Shown here: positions 46,011 to 57,209 of the stretch, piece after piece | How positions within the stretch are numbered: the stretch's first letter is position 1 | Layout: every line of letters starts with the position of its first letter | From: Micrasema longulum | Taxonomy: Eukaryota; Arthropoda; Insecta; Trichoptera; Brachycentridae | Assembly (NCBI GenBank): GCA_022494885.1 | Contig: JAGVSM010000193.1 | Location: 122,499-186,498, forward strand | Length of the DNA: 64,000 nt | Direction of reading: 5' to 3' | Made by a program: the position numbers and the translations under genes | The notes under the pieces: generated by a model | What the model was told of the DNA's origin: nothing | What the model saw: only the letters and a program-made list of their open reading frames with translations | Databases searched by the model: none

Positions 46011-46204
46011 TGATTTCGTTATAAATCCCTGACGCATAATATCAGATAAAAAGTACCCAGTAATGCAAAAAAGATACTTATGTTATTAAATTCTAACAAA
46101 CTAAATTAATTTATAACCAATTAGTAAGAAAAAAACTACCCGACGAACAATATCATTATTATAATTCATTTCCTTTCCGTGGTATTGCTGCGAGCCGCGT
46201 ATCT

Positions 46205-46600
46205 AGATCTTTTTTGTTTTTTTTTTTATTCAGATAATATTATTCTTCATCGATCGCGCTCCCGCCTTCAACCTATGCCTCAAACTCTGCCTGTCTTCTG
46301 CCACCGTCTTCCAATTCGCGAATTTTAAAAGCTGTGCTTCATCTCTTTTCAGGAGTTCGAAAGGTTGGTAGGGTTCCGCGGATACCTGTTCTGCTGGATG
46401 GTGTCAATTAATGCCGAGAAACGCCACGTTGCATAATATCATTTAACGTATCATCAAGTCCTGCTCTCTGGCGTCTGCGTTGTGAACCCTGGAAATGTGA
46501 TCTGCATGGGTCACAGGCGATGAAGAGAGGGCAATGGCCAGTCTTTGGCGACATACAATTTTGAAACTAAACCTGCTAAGGGAAGGAAAACCCAAACAGA
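46205..46600. other. Unclassified insertion upstream of OBP5 promoter
   Basis: GC-richer sequence that replaces the OBP7-like upstream region; possibly a LINE fragment read on the minus strand, but no motif is firm. Confidence 0.3.
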
Positions 46601-47400
46601 GAGTTTAAGCCTGTTGATGCATTGAAAATATTGTGCACGACCCTAGTAAGAAGCCAGTTAGAATATGGGTCCTCAGTTTTGTCTCCTCATTATGTTACGC
46701 ATATAAACAGTGTGGAAAAGGTCCAACACAAGTTCTTAAGATTTATGAATTTCAAATTAAACATTCCAATTAAAGAGCTTAACCATAAATGTTTAATGAA
46801 GCAGTTAAAATTAATATGTATTAGTGATAGAAGGAAATTTCAGATTTAGTGCTGCTTTTCAAGTTATTAAATAATGTTCTGGACAGTCTCGAACTTTTAA
46901 ATTGTGTGAATTTTTATGTGAGACAGCGTGGGACGGGTCAAAATACTTTTTTGGCTGTTGATTTGCATAGCTCAAACTATACCAAATACTCACCTATTCC
47001 ACGGTCCCACATGTTAGTAAACAAACATGGAAACTTGGATTTATTTAATTTATCTTTATACCAATTAAAATCATAACTTTTCAATCACTTCTTTTCTAAT
47101 TTATATTAATGTACTAAGTGTTATACTTGTTTTACTGTTTATGCTATGATACACCCATCGCCTTTGTTACTTTAATACTTTTTGATTTATTGTTAATTTG
47201 CTGCATACCAATGTTGTAATTTCTTATTTAATTTTTCTTTATTATTTCCTTATTTTCTGCTGATTTTATTTCATGTATCTATATTTTCTATACTGTGTAC
47301 AGGTGTTTTGTTTTATTTTAATTGTTTTTCAACATTATTTTATACTTTGTCAAACTCTCGACCCTTTCGATAATTTGGTTTGACAGAGTCTAGGGATTTT
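46600..47400 (+). mobile_element. Non-LTR RT C-terminus and 3' UTR
   Basis: Two overlapping frames read LVRSQLEYGSSVLSPHYVTH, INSVEKVQHKFLRFM, then FKLLNNVLDSLELLNCVNFY. The upstream catalytic domain is missing. Confidence 0.75.
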
Positions 47401-47404
47401 GAGT

Positions 47405-47847
47405 ATCAATGCACGAAGTACACAGTGCATGAATTTTAGCTGTATTGATTTTTAAACCCATGCGTGCGTAGTATCTTTTAGGCTTTCTACAGTGGCCTGA
47501 AGACCCCTAACAGAATCGTTTATTAGAACCGCATCATCGGCATATTCTGGGTCGCAGAGTTTTTGGAAGGGAGAGATGGATATTCTTCGATCTAGCGGAA
47601 TTGACTTCCAAAGGATGAAGTCCATAAGGACTATTAAAAGGAACGATGCATGGACGCAACCTTGGCGAACTCCGGTGGTGATCTCAGACCAATCTGTGAT
47701 AATAATAAGTTCGATTAGTTTTATAGGCATCCCAGATGATTTAAAAAAATTCCAGAGTGTAGGTCTATGCAGACTATCGAATGTTTTGCGTAATCTACAG
47801 TTCTTTGTTTTCCTGTAGAATACAGCGTGTGTTGTGTATATGATCAT
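47405..47847 (-). mobile_element. Reverse transcriptase fragment with YADD
   Basis: The minus strand reads FDSLHRPTLWNFFKSSGMP, SEITTGVRQGCVHASFLLIV and CDPEYADDAVLINDSV. The catalytic YADD is intact, but a block before SEITTGVRQG is deleted relative to the family. Confidence 0.8.
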
Positions 47848-48101
47848 GACCTACCGGGTAGGAAACTCGCCTGCTTTTCTCTTAATACTCGCATAATGAG
47901 TTCTTGAACTCTTAGCAGTATTATGTATGCAAGTACTTTTCCCGGTACACTAAGTAGTAGCGTGATGCTACGATAGTATACTAATGAGGAAATCGTATTA
48001 AAAACCATAGATTTAAAAAAAACCTGTATTAAAAAAGGATTTAAATTACACGAAAAAATAAAATTGAAATAAACTAACTCAAATATTTAAAAAAAACATC
48101 A

Positions 48102-48690
48102 ATGAGTTTCTCACTCAAATCCATCCTCATAAGAAAAGATCCAGTTCTTAAATACTTTTTAACAATAGATTTAATCCTTGAGAGCTTAGCACGCTCTTCC
48201 AAAATATTTCATACCTCAGTGCAATATAAAAGAGGTTTCTCTGTGCAAAAGTCGTTCGGGTTTTGGGTCAAATCGTTCCCTGGGAAAACCTCGTACAAAT
48301 GTTTAGCTGTGATCCATCCTTATTGTTCGACCAGAAGTGTGTCAGTGCCTCTTTTGGGTAATGTTGCTTCACATCCAGTACCCTCATGCACTGGAACAAC
48401 TATTCTGATGTATATTTATGTTTTTTTCCAATCTACAGTGACTTATGGAATTATTGGATGGGGGGGTAGCGCGGCTAGCGTATTGGATCCAGTTTTCAAA
48501 CAACAAAAGCTTGTGCTTAGAACAATGAAAAAAGTTCCTATACGCTACTCTTCAAAAGTATTGTTTAAAAATTCTAAAGTTCTAGATGTGCGGCAGCTAT
48601 TTGTTAAAGAGGCACTTGTTGTAAACTTCTCGAAATCTATAGATCAGGAAAAATATACTGACGCGATCAGCGGGAAGGATTAATTACCTT
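48102..48690 (+). mobile_element. Chimeric open frame: repeat R48 joined to LINE C-terminus
   Basis: A 193-codon frame whose middle (FPGKTSYKCLAVIHPYCSTR) is the R48 repeat also found at 2350-2530. Its end (TVTYGIIGWGGSAASVLDPV, then FKQQKLVLRTM) is a non-LTR protein. No host gene is supported. Confidence 0.6.
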
Positions 48691-48721
48691 GGCCCTACCA
48701 CTCACTCAAAGCTAGCTTTAC

Positions 48722-49530
48722 TTGACTAAACTTTACCTTCCTGGCTCCGAAGTTAGTCGTAAACTTTATACTAGTTTGCACCCTCTTAAAAGATTACAGA
48801 AGTCCTTGCCAATTAATGTTAAGCAAACATTAGTCCAGAGCTTACTTCTTCCACTCTTTGACTATGCTGATGTATGTTATCCAGATGCTAACTCTGAATT
48901 ACTTGATAAGTTGGAACGATTGCAGAATGTTTGCATACGTTATGTCTTTGATCTTCGCAAATTTGACCACATAACCGAATATCGCACGCAACTTCACTGG
49001 CTCAGTATCAGGCATAGAAGAAACATTCACATTCTATTACTTCTTGAAAATATTTTAAATAATCCCACCTCGCCTGTTTATCTGAGAGAGCTCTTCCAAC
49101 CTCTATTACAACACGAATTATCTCTTCGTTCTTTCTAGGGACAAAAGAACTCTTTTAATACCCTTTCATCACTGTAATTTTCTTGCCCCCTCTTTCACAG
49201 TAGTAGCTGCTCGATTGTGGAATAATCAACAAACTAATTTTAGAGACATCTTTGTTTCCTTACTTTATTTCTTCTTTTAGTAAATATTTTAGTTATTCCT
49301 TTATCATTCTTCTTTCCTTCTCATCCCCTCTCCTCTGTTCGTATAATTTATTTTGTTAATAGTTGTTTTTAATTTTGTAAAACATTGTAAGATTCAATAT
49401 GTCTATGACATGTAAGTTTCTCAAAGTGAACGGTTTAGGTAGGTGGAAGAAATTGCCATAAGGCAATATGCCCGCCCTGATATGTATATAAATTGTATAT
49501 GTACATAAAGTGTTACATAAATAAAATAAA
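48722..49530 (+). mobile_element. CR1/Jockey-like LINE C-terminus and 3' UTR
   Basis: A 138-codon frame reads LHPLKRLQKSLPINVKQTLV, LFDYADVCYPDANSELLDKL and ERLQNVCIRYVFDLR. After a frameshift it continues VVAARLWNNQQTNF, then the hairpin GCCATAAGGCAATATG and AAATA repeats. Confidence 0.8.
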
Positions 49531-49834
49531 TAAATAAGGTAAGAACAATCATGTAATGTGGTCAATACATGACTTGATCTCATTTTTCTCCCTTGTGGGG
49601 TAGTCTAAGATTAGATTCAATCCATGTTCCGCAAGGAAGCATGTTTAACTATTAGCATGACCGTGTTTATGAAGTACGGTGTTCATATTGGTATCTCCAA
49701 TGACGATATGACTTCTTGTATTATTCATGTCAAATGCAATTCATAAGACGAATGAGTCAAGCATAAGGCCTCAGCATCAAAATATGACAAGTGTCCAAAT
49801 GTTTCGTGAACAAAATCCGTATGTTCTTTGTTTT

Positions 49835-50420
49835 TATTTGTTACTAGGTAAAACAAAATGGGGTCACACGGTCGAAGATGTAATATTATATATGTTTTTA
49901 ACTCTTATTCTTTCCTTTTCCTTTGTTCCTTTAATGTTCCGTTTCTAATACAGGGACGGCTTACACTTCAGTGTCACCCATACTGTTAAGTTTTATGCAT
50001 TTAAAAAAAAAACGTTTTTATGGATGAAAACCTCGCAAAATACAGATTCGATGTTACGCGTAGGGACCGTCGATTTTACTGTCCCTGGGGCCCGATTACA
50101 ATAACTGTCTACGAAGCAAAATAAGTTTTTCTGTAAAAAACCTTAAAAACCTGTTTAAAAATTGAATTTTCTTCGTCGGTAACCTTGAACATGAGCATAA
50201 ACTTGATATGTTTCAAAAAACATTTTTATAAATTTTCCATTTTTTATACGGAAACATGGTTTTATATTATCGACAATTGAAGATAACTGTATTACCTTCT
50301 CATACGGGACCCGATTAAAACGGAAAGTAAATAGAGTTATCTTTAGATATCTATAAATAAAATACAAATTTCTGTTGGAAAATGTGTATATTTTCATCAA
50401 AATTTTAAGTATCTTCATTG
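49835..50420. repeat. OBP-block flank, copy beyond OBP6
   Basis: ACTCTTATTCTTTCCTTTTC, AAACCTCGCAAAATACAG, ACTGTCTACGAAG and CTTCTCATACGGGACCCGAT recur at 54420-54840 and 56650-56960, interrupted there by a LINE. Confidence 0.65.
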
Positions 50421-50623
50421 GTCACCTGTGATTATACATGTTTCGAAACACATTTTTATCAAAAAAGGTAATTATTTGTACATAAAATTCGGGTTTATGT
50501 CTCAGACACTTAAAGTTAGGACTGTTTAATCATAGAAGCCTTTTTAAAATACAAAAAAAAATAATTCTAATTTTGATTTAACATTGAGTAAAGTTTTGGC
50601 GACACTTATTGGTTGAATTTGAT

Positions 50624-51375
50624 CATATCGACACATCCTATGTACAACTGTGTAACTGAAAAAAGTAAATTTTACAGGGGAGCGTTTTAAAGATTTTTTA
50701 AAAAATCAACTCGTGATATTTCGCTATTCTTATGTAGTAAAGCTGTGAAATTTGGCATAACGCTTTGAATTGAGTTATTTTATAAGATAAAAAACAAATG
50801 TTCTTTCTGAGATCACTAGTTTATGTTTTATCACACAAACACACTTTTGTCGCACACACTGTAAGTCACTGATACAGGCTTGATCAATGGGATTCATTGA
50901 AATGTTTCACGAGTATCTGCCCAGTTACATATTTTTACTCTGTACTTCATTTGATATCTTCCCCTAAAATGTTCACTTACTAAGCTTTTATCAAAAAAAC
51001 GTAATTAAATACGGCCTTATATTTGTTTATGTATCGCTGTCACAAAGTTAATATAAGATCATTTTCATTATTTTGATAAGTATATCTGTGTTTTTAATTT
51101 TTTCAAATTTTTGACGGAGCCTGTCTCTCGCTGTCCGAGGTAGAACTGTATTACCCGCGCGTATTAGTCTGTAGCTGGCACATGCTTAGTTATTCCTCGG
51201 ATTTTGTTTTAGATAGTATGCAGTTAAACATTTATACGTTTTAAAAAAACGTGTTTCAATTCTATTTTTTTAATATTTGATATTATAGTTTCAAAGGTGT
51301 AGATTTCAAAAATGCAACAGTCGTATAACCGTGGATGAGGCAGTTACACAGTTGTACGTAGGATGTGTCGATATG
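50624..51375. mobile_element. 752-bp MITE with 35-bp TIRs
   Basis: CATATCGACACATCCTATGT at the left and its complement at the right extend through ACAACTGTGTAACTG with one mismatch. Found only in the OBP6 block. The interior has no transposase frame. Confidence 0.78.
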
Positions 51376-52019
51376 ACGTCTGAGATGAAGCAATGAAAAC
51401 ACGTGTCAACAGGTTGGTTGAGCATACAGAGATAGTAGGAAAGTTAAGTGTACCGTCTCGGAATGTACCGATAAAGAAAGCGCTTGTTTTTGCGACAGAT
51501 ACAAAATCCACAATTCGGCTATTTAAATAACAAAAATATTTTGCACGATGAATCTAATAAAACAAAAAAATTTCAATAAATAATTTACTAAACAGGTGTT
51601 TTAATACATATATAAATATTTCAATGTATACATATTCGAATATCTTTAATTACGTAACTACACTGGAACCTCAATTTACACGGCGAATACGTTCCACAGA
51701 GTACCGTGTAGAACGAACAATGCTGGTTTTCTTACATAAAAATCAATTCTAGATTTGAAAAAAATTAATTGTTTATTCCACCTTATTTTCTCTAATATAT
51801 ATTATTTGACATCAAAATATTTTGACTAATTATTTAACTATCATAATTATACGCCTAGTAAATAAAATGGGGATTAAGGGCTTTCTTAGTACAATCGTGT
51901 TTTTAAGCATTATTAAATTAGTGCTTAAATACACTTTAAGATAAAGTTTTGGACCATGTTATTTCAAAATTGTACAAAACGAGGTTTTAGTGTTTGATAA
52001 TTTACTATATAAACCATAT

Positions 52020-52835
52020 AATTGAGAATAGTCCAGAAACCGCATACGCACATCAAAACGAAGGCGACTTAACTACTCATAAACGAGTAGGTTTACGTTC
52101 TGACCCATTAGTTTCTTTGTAGACGTCGCTCAGTACGCAACTCCTGATTCAAATTTAACCATGCCGTGTTGTGTCCTTTTAAAGTGTAGAAATACTGCTA
52201 GGATCTTAACGAAAAAGGAAGCAATCACATTTCATGTGTAATTATCAAATGAATGTGTATGTCACAAATGCATTACTTAAAAATTAAATTATTTTTCCAT
52301 CTGTCAGATTGTCGAAGAAACAAAATGGGAATTTCGTTAGTGTTGCCATGGTAGTATTTTTTTTTACCTTACTTTGCTCATGTAATAAGAAAAATAATGA
52401 AAATTGAACCTCGGATTAAACAACGCCGTGGTGGACATTTATTTAACATGATATCAAAATATCCCCTTTATGTAAAATTAAATTTGTTTTATATTTTAAG
52501 TTCAAATTTTATTAATTTAATTACTCTTATTAAATTACCCTTTAATAATTTAATAATCATAGGGCACTGTATTGATGTAACTTATCTACTCTGTTGTGTC
52601 AATCAATGTTTCCGAGTGCACAATAAAATTTTAGAAAAATTAACAAATTGTTTTTTTTTTAACCTTACATTTGTGTTATGGTTATATTATTCGCGATCTG
52701 ACAATGTTACGCGGTGCCTTCAAGTAAGCGCGCGGTGAAAGTGTGTCTAAGTGGAGGAATTATTGGACACAGCCCGATGTATTGATATATATGATACGAG
52801 TATAAACCTTTTTGGATATTTATCCATATCTGGGT
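52020..52835. mobile_element. Insertion unique to the OBP6 3' flank, with THAP-like scrap
   Basis: Neither OBP5 nor OBP7 has this stretch. 52161-52239 (+) reads MPCCVLLKCRNTARILTKKE then AITFHV-stop, like the start of a THAP zinc-binding domain (MPxxC...C...ITFHxFP). A 113-codon frame at 52397-52738 has no recognisable domain. Terminal repeats were not found. Confidence 0.4.
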
Positions 52836-52860
52836 GAAGAATATAAATTTTCAGATCGAG

Positions 52861-53217
52861 TTACAAGACGTGGATATCTCCCGGATAGAGATCATTGTAG
52901 CATACTAGAATCTTCCACAATTTGCGTGCCCTTGTGATAGCCCTATTCTCGTTGCAGGTGGTGGTGTCTGCGGTGTATTTGGCCGGGTCGGTATTTGCTT
53001 GCAGCCAGGTGAGACCCACATCCGTGTTGATGGTTGCATTCGAGTTGGGGAGACCGAGCGCTTGGTACACGCAGAGGGCGTAAAGTTTCAATTTGGGGTC
53101 TTCGACTGAGTAGTCATCGTCGCGAACTTTTTCAACTAAAGCGGGGTCGACTTTTAAGACTCGGGGGCAGGTCACTCTAGTGGCTAAGATTTTGGCGTTT
53201 TGAGTCCGTGTCAGGCC
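52861..53217 (-). pseudogene. OBP6, headless Minus-C OBP exon 2 (no own exon 1 found)
   Basis: From an acceptor TTTTTAG at 53219-53218, 118 codons run without interruption to a stop, closely matching OBP5 and OBP7: GLTRTQNAKILATRVTC, DDDYSVEDPKLKLYALCVYQ, DVGLTWLQANTDPAKY and YPGDIHVL. All four cysteines and their spacing are kept. No signal-peptide exon or TATA/initiator promoter is visible between 53218 and the next block. Intron similarity to OBP5 and OBP7 stops at about 54273, and sequence resembling a gene's 3' flank begins near 54420, so exon 1 appears lost at a duplication junction. It is either a recent pseudogene or an alternative last exon spliced to OBP7 exon 1 at 60973. The intact frame argues against long neutrality. 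Confidence 0.75.
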
Positions 53218-53316
53218 CTAAAAATTAAAAAATATATTCAGAAATTCTTTATGAACACCAAATTCTATAAAATAAGGCAAAAGAGATGATACTTAAAACC
53301 ATCATACTAATATTTA

Positions 53317-53738
53317 ACAACATTTGAGTTTGTCCAAATATTTGTAGACAAGAACTGGATTGATATTAACATATACAACAGAGATGAAGAACATTTAAGA
53401 GAAGGTAATATAGAAGTATAGGGCTTATGACCTGTCAATGGCTAGTTTAAGTAGCCACTTTACACACTGTGTAACATTCACTATTCTGCCCATATTTGAA
53501 TATCTATATTCTTTCAATTCTTTCATCTGTTGATGAGCTCTTTAACTTTACAAACATCAACAGATGAAAGAATTTAAAGAATGTTACGTTCAAGAAATAT
53601 GTTCAAATATGTGTAGAATGGTGAATGTTACACAGTGTGTAAAGTGGTCACTTAAACCAACCATTGACAGGTCATTAGCCTTGACTTCTATATTACCTTC
53701 TCTTGAATGTTCTTTATCTCTGTTGTAATATGTCAATC
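53317..53738. mobile_element. Repeat E foldback insertion with 10-bp target duplication
   Basis: Flanked by CTAATATTTA at 53307-53316 and 53739-53748. A head of about 60 bp (CATTTGAGTTTGTCCAAA) precedes an inverted repeat with roughly 170-bp arms centred near 53545 (AGAGATGAAGAAC against GTTCTTTATCTCT). Absent at the same intron position in OBP5 and OBP7. Confidence 0.78.
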
Positions 53739-53744
53739 CTAATA

Positions 53745-54273
53745 TTTATTTATTCGTTTACAAAACCGTTAAAAACAAAACCCAGATAATCATCGATAAA
53801 TACAGTTCAAAAGGTACATATGTCGAGATAATTATACACTCCAATATCTAAATTCAAGTAAATAAAGCCATTTTGGATCACCAACACAAAATTTGACCAA
53901 CTAAATCTCACGCAAGAAATCTTTTGGATATTTCAAACCACATTTAAAATTCGTTGTACATTTTTTCACGTCCAGATGTTGTACATACCGAAACTGAAAA
54001 GGCTTTTGATAAGGTACATCACGATATATTACTTAAAAATAAAATAAATTTGGTTTCACTAGCAACTTTCTGGTAATACGAATTCTGGAATTCCTCAAGG
54101 ATCCATCTTGGATCCTTTTTTATTCCGTTCTATTCATAGATGAAACTGGTGACTCGATCGAAAACTCCAACTAACGTCTCTTTGCTGATGATGTCAAGAT
54201 TTTCAAATCAATTAAAAGTGTTGGGGATTTATCAAAATGATTAAAGTAATTTATGGCATTAGTGACAACATTT
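53745..54273 (+). mobile_element. Decayed reverse transcriptase, copy by OBP6
   Basis: Reads ETEKAFDKVHHDILLK and then frameshifted SLLMMSRFSN. Internally deleted relative to the OBP5 and OBP7 copies; similarity stops abruptly at 54273. Confidence 0.7.
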
Positions 54274-54400
54274 CAGGGGCGAATCGTCAAAATAAGCGAT
54301 TATGCCCAGCTTACCATTATATTTGACTTTTAATAATAATAATTTATGCGTATATATTGTAATTGTATAAATAGTGTTTTACAAATAAATAAATAATTTT
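54274..54400 (+). repeat. Repeat G copy at the block junction
   Basis: CAGGGGCGAATCGTCAAAAT, AGCGATTATGCCCAGCTTAC and AAT repeats sit exactly where the OBP6 intron similarity ends. Confidence 0.6.
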
Positions 54401-54594
54401 ATTTCTATTCGTAACTGGGTAAAACAACATGGGGTAAACAGTTTAATATGTCATATTATGTACGTTTTTAACTCTCATTCTTTCCTTTTCCCTTGTTCCT
54501 TTCATGTTCCGCCTTCTAACACAGATATGTCTTACTCATTAGCAACAGACCTCGGACTGTAAAATTAAACACATGTTTTTTTTATGGTAATTAT

Positions 54595-54715
54595 CAAGTC
54601 GACCTCGTTTTTTAGTAATTGATGCATTCTCTTACCATGTTTGGAGTGTAAGGTTCAATTCCTGGCAAGGCGGACGTGATATATTGATTTTAAGGGTGGC
54701 TTTCCACGTTTGAAA
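54595..54715 (+). repeat. SINE-D-like degenerate head
   Basis: TCGACCTCGTTTTTTAG, CTCTTACCATGTTTGGAGTG and GGTTCAATTCCTGGCAAGG follow the family's order. Confidence 0.45.
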
Positions 54716-55380
54716 GAAAAATGGAATACAATCAACGCTTATTTGTCAATTTTCATCTGTACCCGATAGCTTCATTAAAATATATCAACGTTTTATTTTT
54801 ATATCCTGTAAACCTCGCAAAATGCAGTTTCAATATCAATCATAAAAACGTCATTCCTCCTACTGTCAAAACATTCCTGTCAAAAGTGCCTCCGAACTTT
54901 TATTACAATAATTAATAAAATAAACCGTGTCAAGTACCTTTACATACACAAATATAATTATAATTGCTCTTTTTACTAGTGTGAGTGTTAGCTTCACCTA
55001 AGTCATTCAGTTTTTAGAAAAAAAAAACAGTGAAATCGTTAGTAAATTTAATGTGTACCCACGAGTGTTGAGAACTTAAAGCAAACTTCACAGGCAAATA
55101 TAATATAAAACAAAATTATATATTGTATACATATACGCTAGACAGTTAAATTTAATAATAAACAAATCAATCTGACGTTTCTTCTCATTGGTCAGCTTAA
55201 CCATAGACAATTAATAAGTCCATAGTCAATCAACTAATAGTGCATTTACGTCAAGTCAATATACCATAAACAATATTATAACTGTTGCAGTGCTTTCTTG
55301 ATTTAAAAACCAGTGCCCACTAGAGAAAACTTTTACAAATAATAATAAATAATTTTTGTAAAGTAAATATTGTAAAGTAA
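54716..55380. other. OBP7 3' flank, no gene recognised
   Basis: Partly alignable with 49,990-50,060 (AAACCTCGCAAAATGCAG); otherwise nothing. Confidence 0.4.
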
Positions 55381-55384
55381 AGTC

Positions 55385-56635
55385 AATTACACAATTCTCC
55401 TGGCTAAATTACAAGCTATTGGTATAAGAGATCCTTTATTATCATTTTTCAGGTCTTACCTAAGTGAAAGAAAACAGTTGATTCAAATTAATAATTCCTT
55501 GTCTTCTCCAATCACTGTTACTTCTGGAGTACCTCAAGGAGCCCACCTTGCTCCATTATTATTTAATATTTTTACAAATGATATTATCAATGTTTTTAGA
55601 AATACAAAATTCTGGCTTTTTGCTGATGACAACTAGGTACTTAAACTGATTGAATCTCCCAATGATTGTCTTCTTTTTCAACAAGATATTAATTGTTTTA
55701 ATAAATGGTGCGACATCAATTATCTTCAACTTAACATTGACAAATGTAAAATAATATCTTTCTCGCGACGAAAAAAACCTATACAATTCAACTACAAACT
55801 AAAAATACTTCCCTTTCAATGGTTTCGTCAATAAAGGATCTTGGCATTACTTTAGATAGTAAACTCTCCTATCGTGAACACATTGATAATATTGTAAACA
55901 AATCTCTCAAACTTCTCGGTTTTATCAATAGAGTGACGGCGGACTTCAAAAATATTAATACCATAAAAACTCTTTATTGCTCACTAGTTCAACCCCATCT
56001 AGAATACGCTTCTCCTATTTGGTCTCCATTCTACAGGACTCATATTGACCATATCGAGTCTGTTCAACACCGTTTTTTAAGAAAAGTGGCATGGTTGCTC
56101 GGATTACAAAGGGGTAATTATTTTTATTTTGAAATAGAGCAATCTCTTAATCTGTCTTCATTGGAAAGACGTAGAACTGAGATGGACCTTATATACATTT
56201 TCAAAATACTTAATGCTTTAAGTGATGTCCCATCCCTGTTGCAATCAATTTCTTTTCATGTTCCCAACCGTGTCACCAGAAGTCAAAATCTGCTATTTAT
56301 AAAATATTCTAAGAGCAACTTTGGTTTTTATGCCCCAATGTCCAGAATGTGTAGATTAGTCAATTCATCACACGACTTGGAATTTTTTGAGATAGATCTT
56401 CCGGCTTTTTGTAGATCTCTTCGCGACTAAACAGTGTGGGATGAAGTCGGATTGGCACGGTTTAGCTCAAAGTTTTTGGTCTTTCGTTTTTTTTTATATA
56501 TTGTATACTATTATTGTTTTGACCTTGTTTGTCTTTGCTAAATAGTTTTATGTTCTTTTTGTTCAGTTTCTTGCATTTATGTTTCTTCATGTAACTGTTG
56601 TAATTTCTTAGGCCGTATATATATAATAAATAAAT
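55385..56635 (+). mobile_element. Best-preserved non-LTR RT fragment
   Basis: Reads LQAIGIRDPLLSFFRSYLSE, VTSGVPQGAHLAPLLFNIF and WLFADDN-stop, then a 203-codon open frame with MVSSIKDLGITLDSKLSYRE, YCSLVQPHLEYASPIWSPFY and SLERRRTEMDLIYIFKILNA. The catalytic block is FADD followed by a stop. Ends in AAATAAATAAATA. Confidence 0.88.
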
Positions 56636-56639
56636 AAAT

Positions 56640-56960
56640 AAATAGTACACTTAGGGACCCCGATTACAAGAGGACGTTAACAGGGTTATAACTGTCTACG
56701 AAGTAATAGAAAATTTCCCGTACAAAAAGCGTGAATAATTGTTAGCAAATTTGAATTATCTTTGTTAGCTACCTTGAACATGAGCATGAACTAGAACATG
56801 TTTCAAAACATCTTTTATATGAATATTCAATTTTTCATGCTGAAATTACGTTTTATTTTACAGACAATACAAGATAACTGTATTACCTTCCCATACGGGA
56901 CCCGATTACAATGGGAAGTAAACAAAGTTAAATTCAGATACCTATACCGATAAAGGTGGC
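56640..56960. repeat. OBP7 3' flank, shared block
   Basis: CATACGGGACCCGATTACAA, ACTGTCTACGAAGTAA and TACCTTGAACATGAGCAT match 50080-50420. Confidence 0.7.
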
Positions 56961-57209
56961 GTTTGTTATTGAGGCCCTGAGCTGTACCCGTTTGATCACA
57001 AAATACAAAATGTTAAATACAAAGAATAAGGAGAATGTTTTTTACGGTGAATTTTCAAATGAAAGGTTCATGATTTTCAATAAATATTTTATTAAACAGC
57101 ATGAATACAATTATTACAGTACTGTCAAATTAGGTTCTAGTATTAAATAAATTATTATATTGGCTGATTTGGACAGTTTCTGGGTCAAAAATATCCTTTT
57201 TGGATCGAG

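Noticed and set aside
48102..48683. 193-codon frame as a host gene
   Set aside because: It is a chance fusion of repeat R48 and a retrotransposon fragment.
52397..52738. 113-codon open frame as a gene
   Set aside because: Hydrophobic AT-rich frame without family resemblance, splice or promoter evidence, inside a block-specific insertion.
56770..56800. An OBP6 first exon (minus-strand ATGs around 56760-56800)
   Set aside because: The reading is short, not hydrophobic, and the same sequence occurs in the 3' flank at 50185, so it belongs to the duplicated flank.
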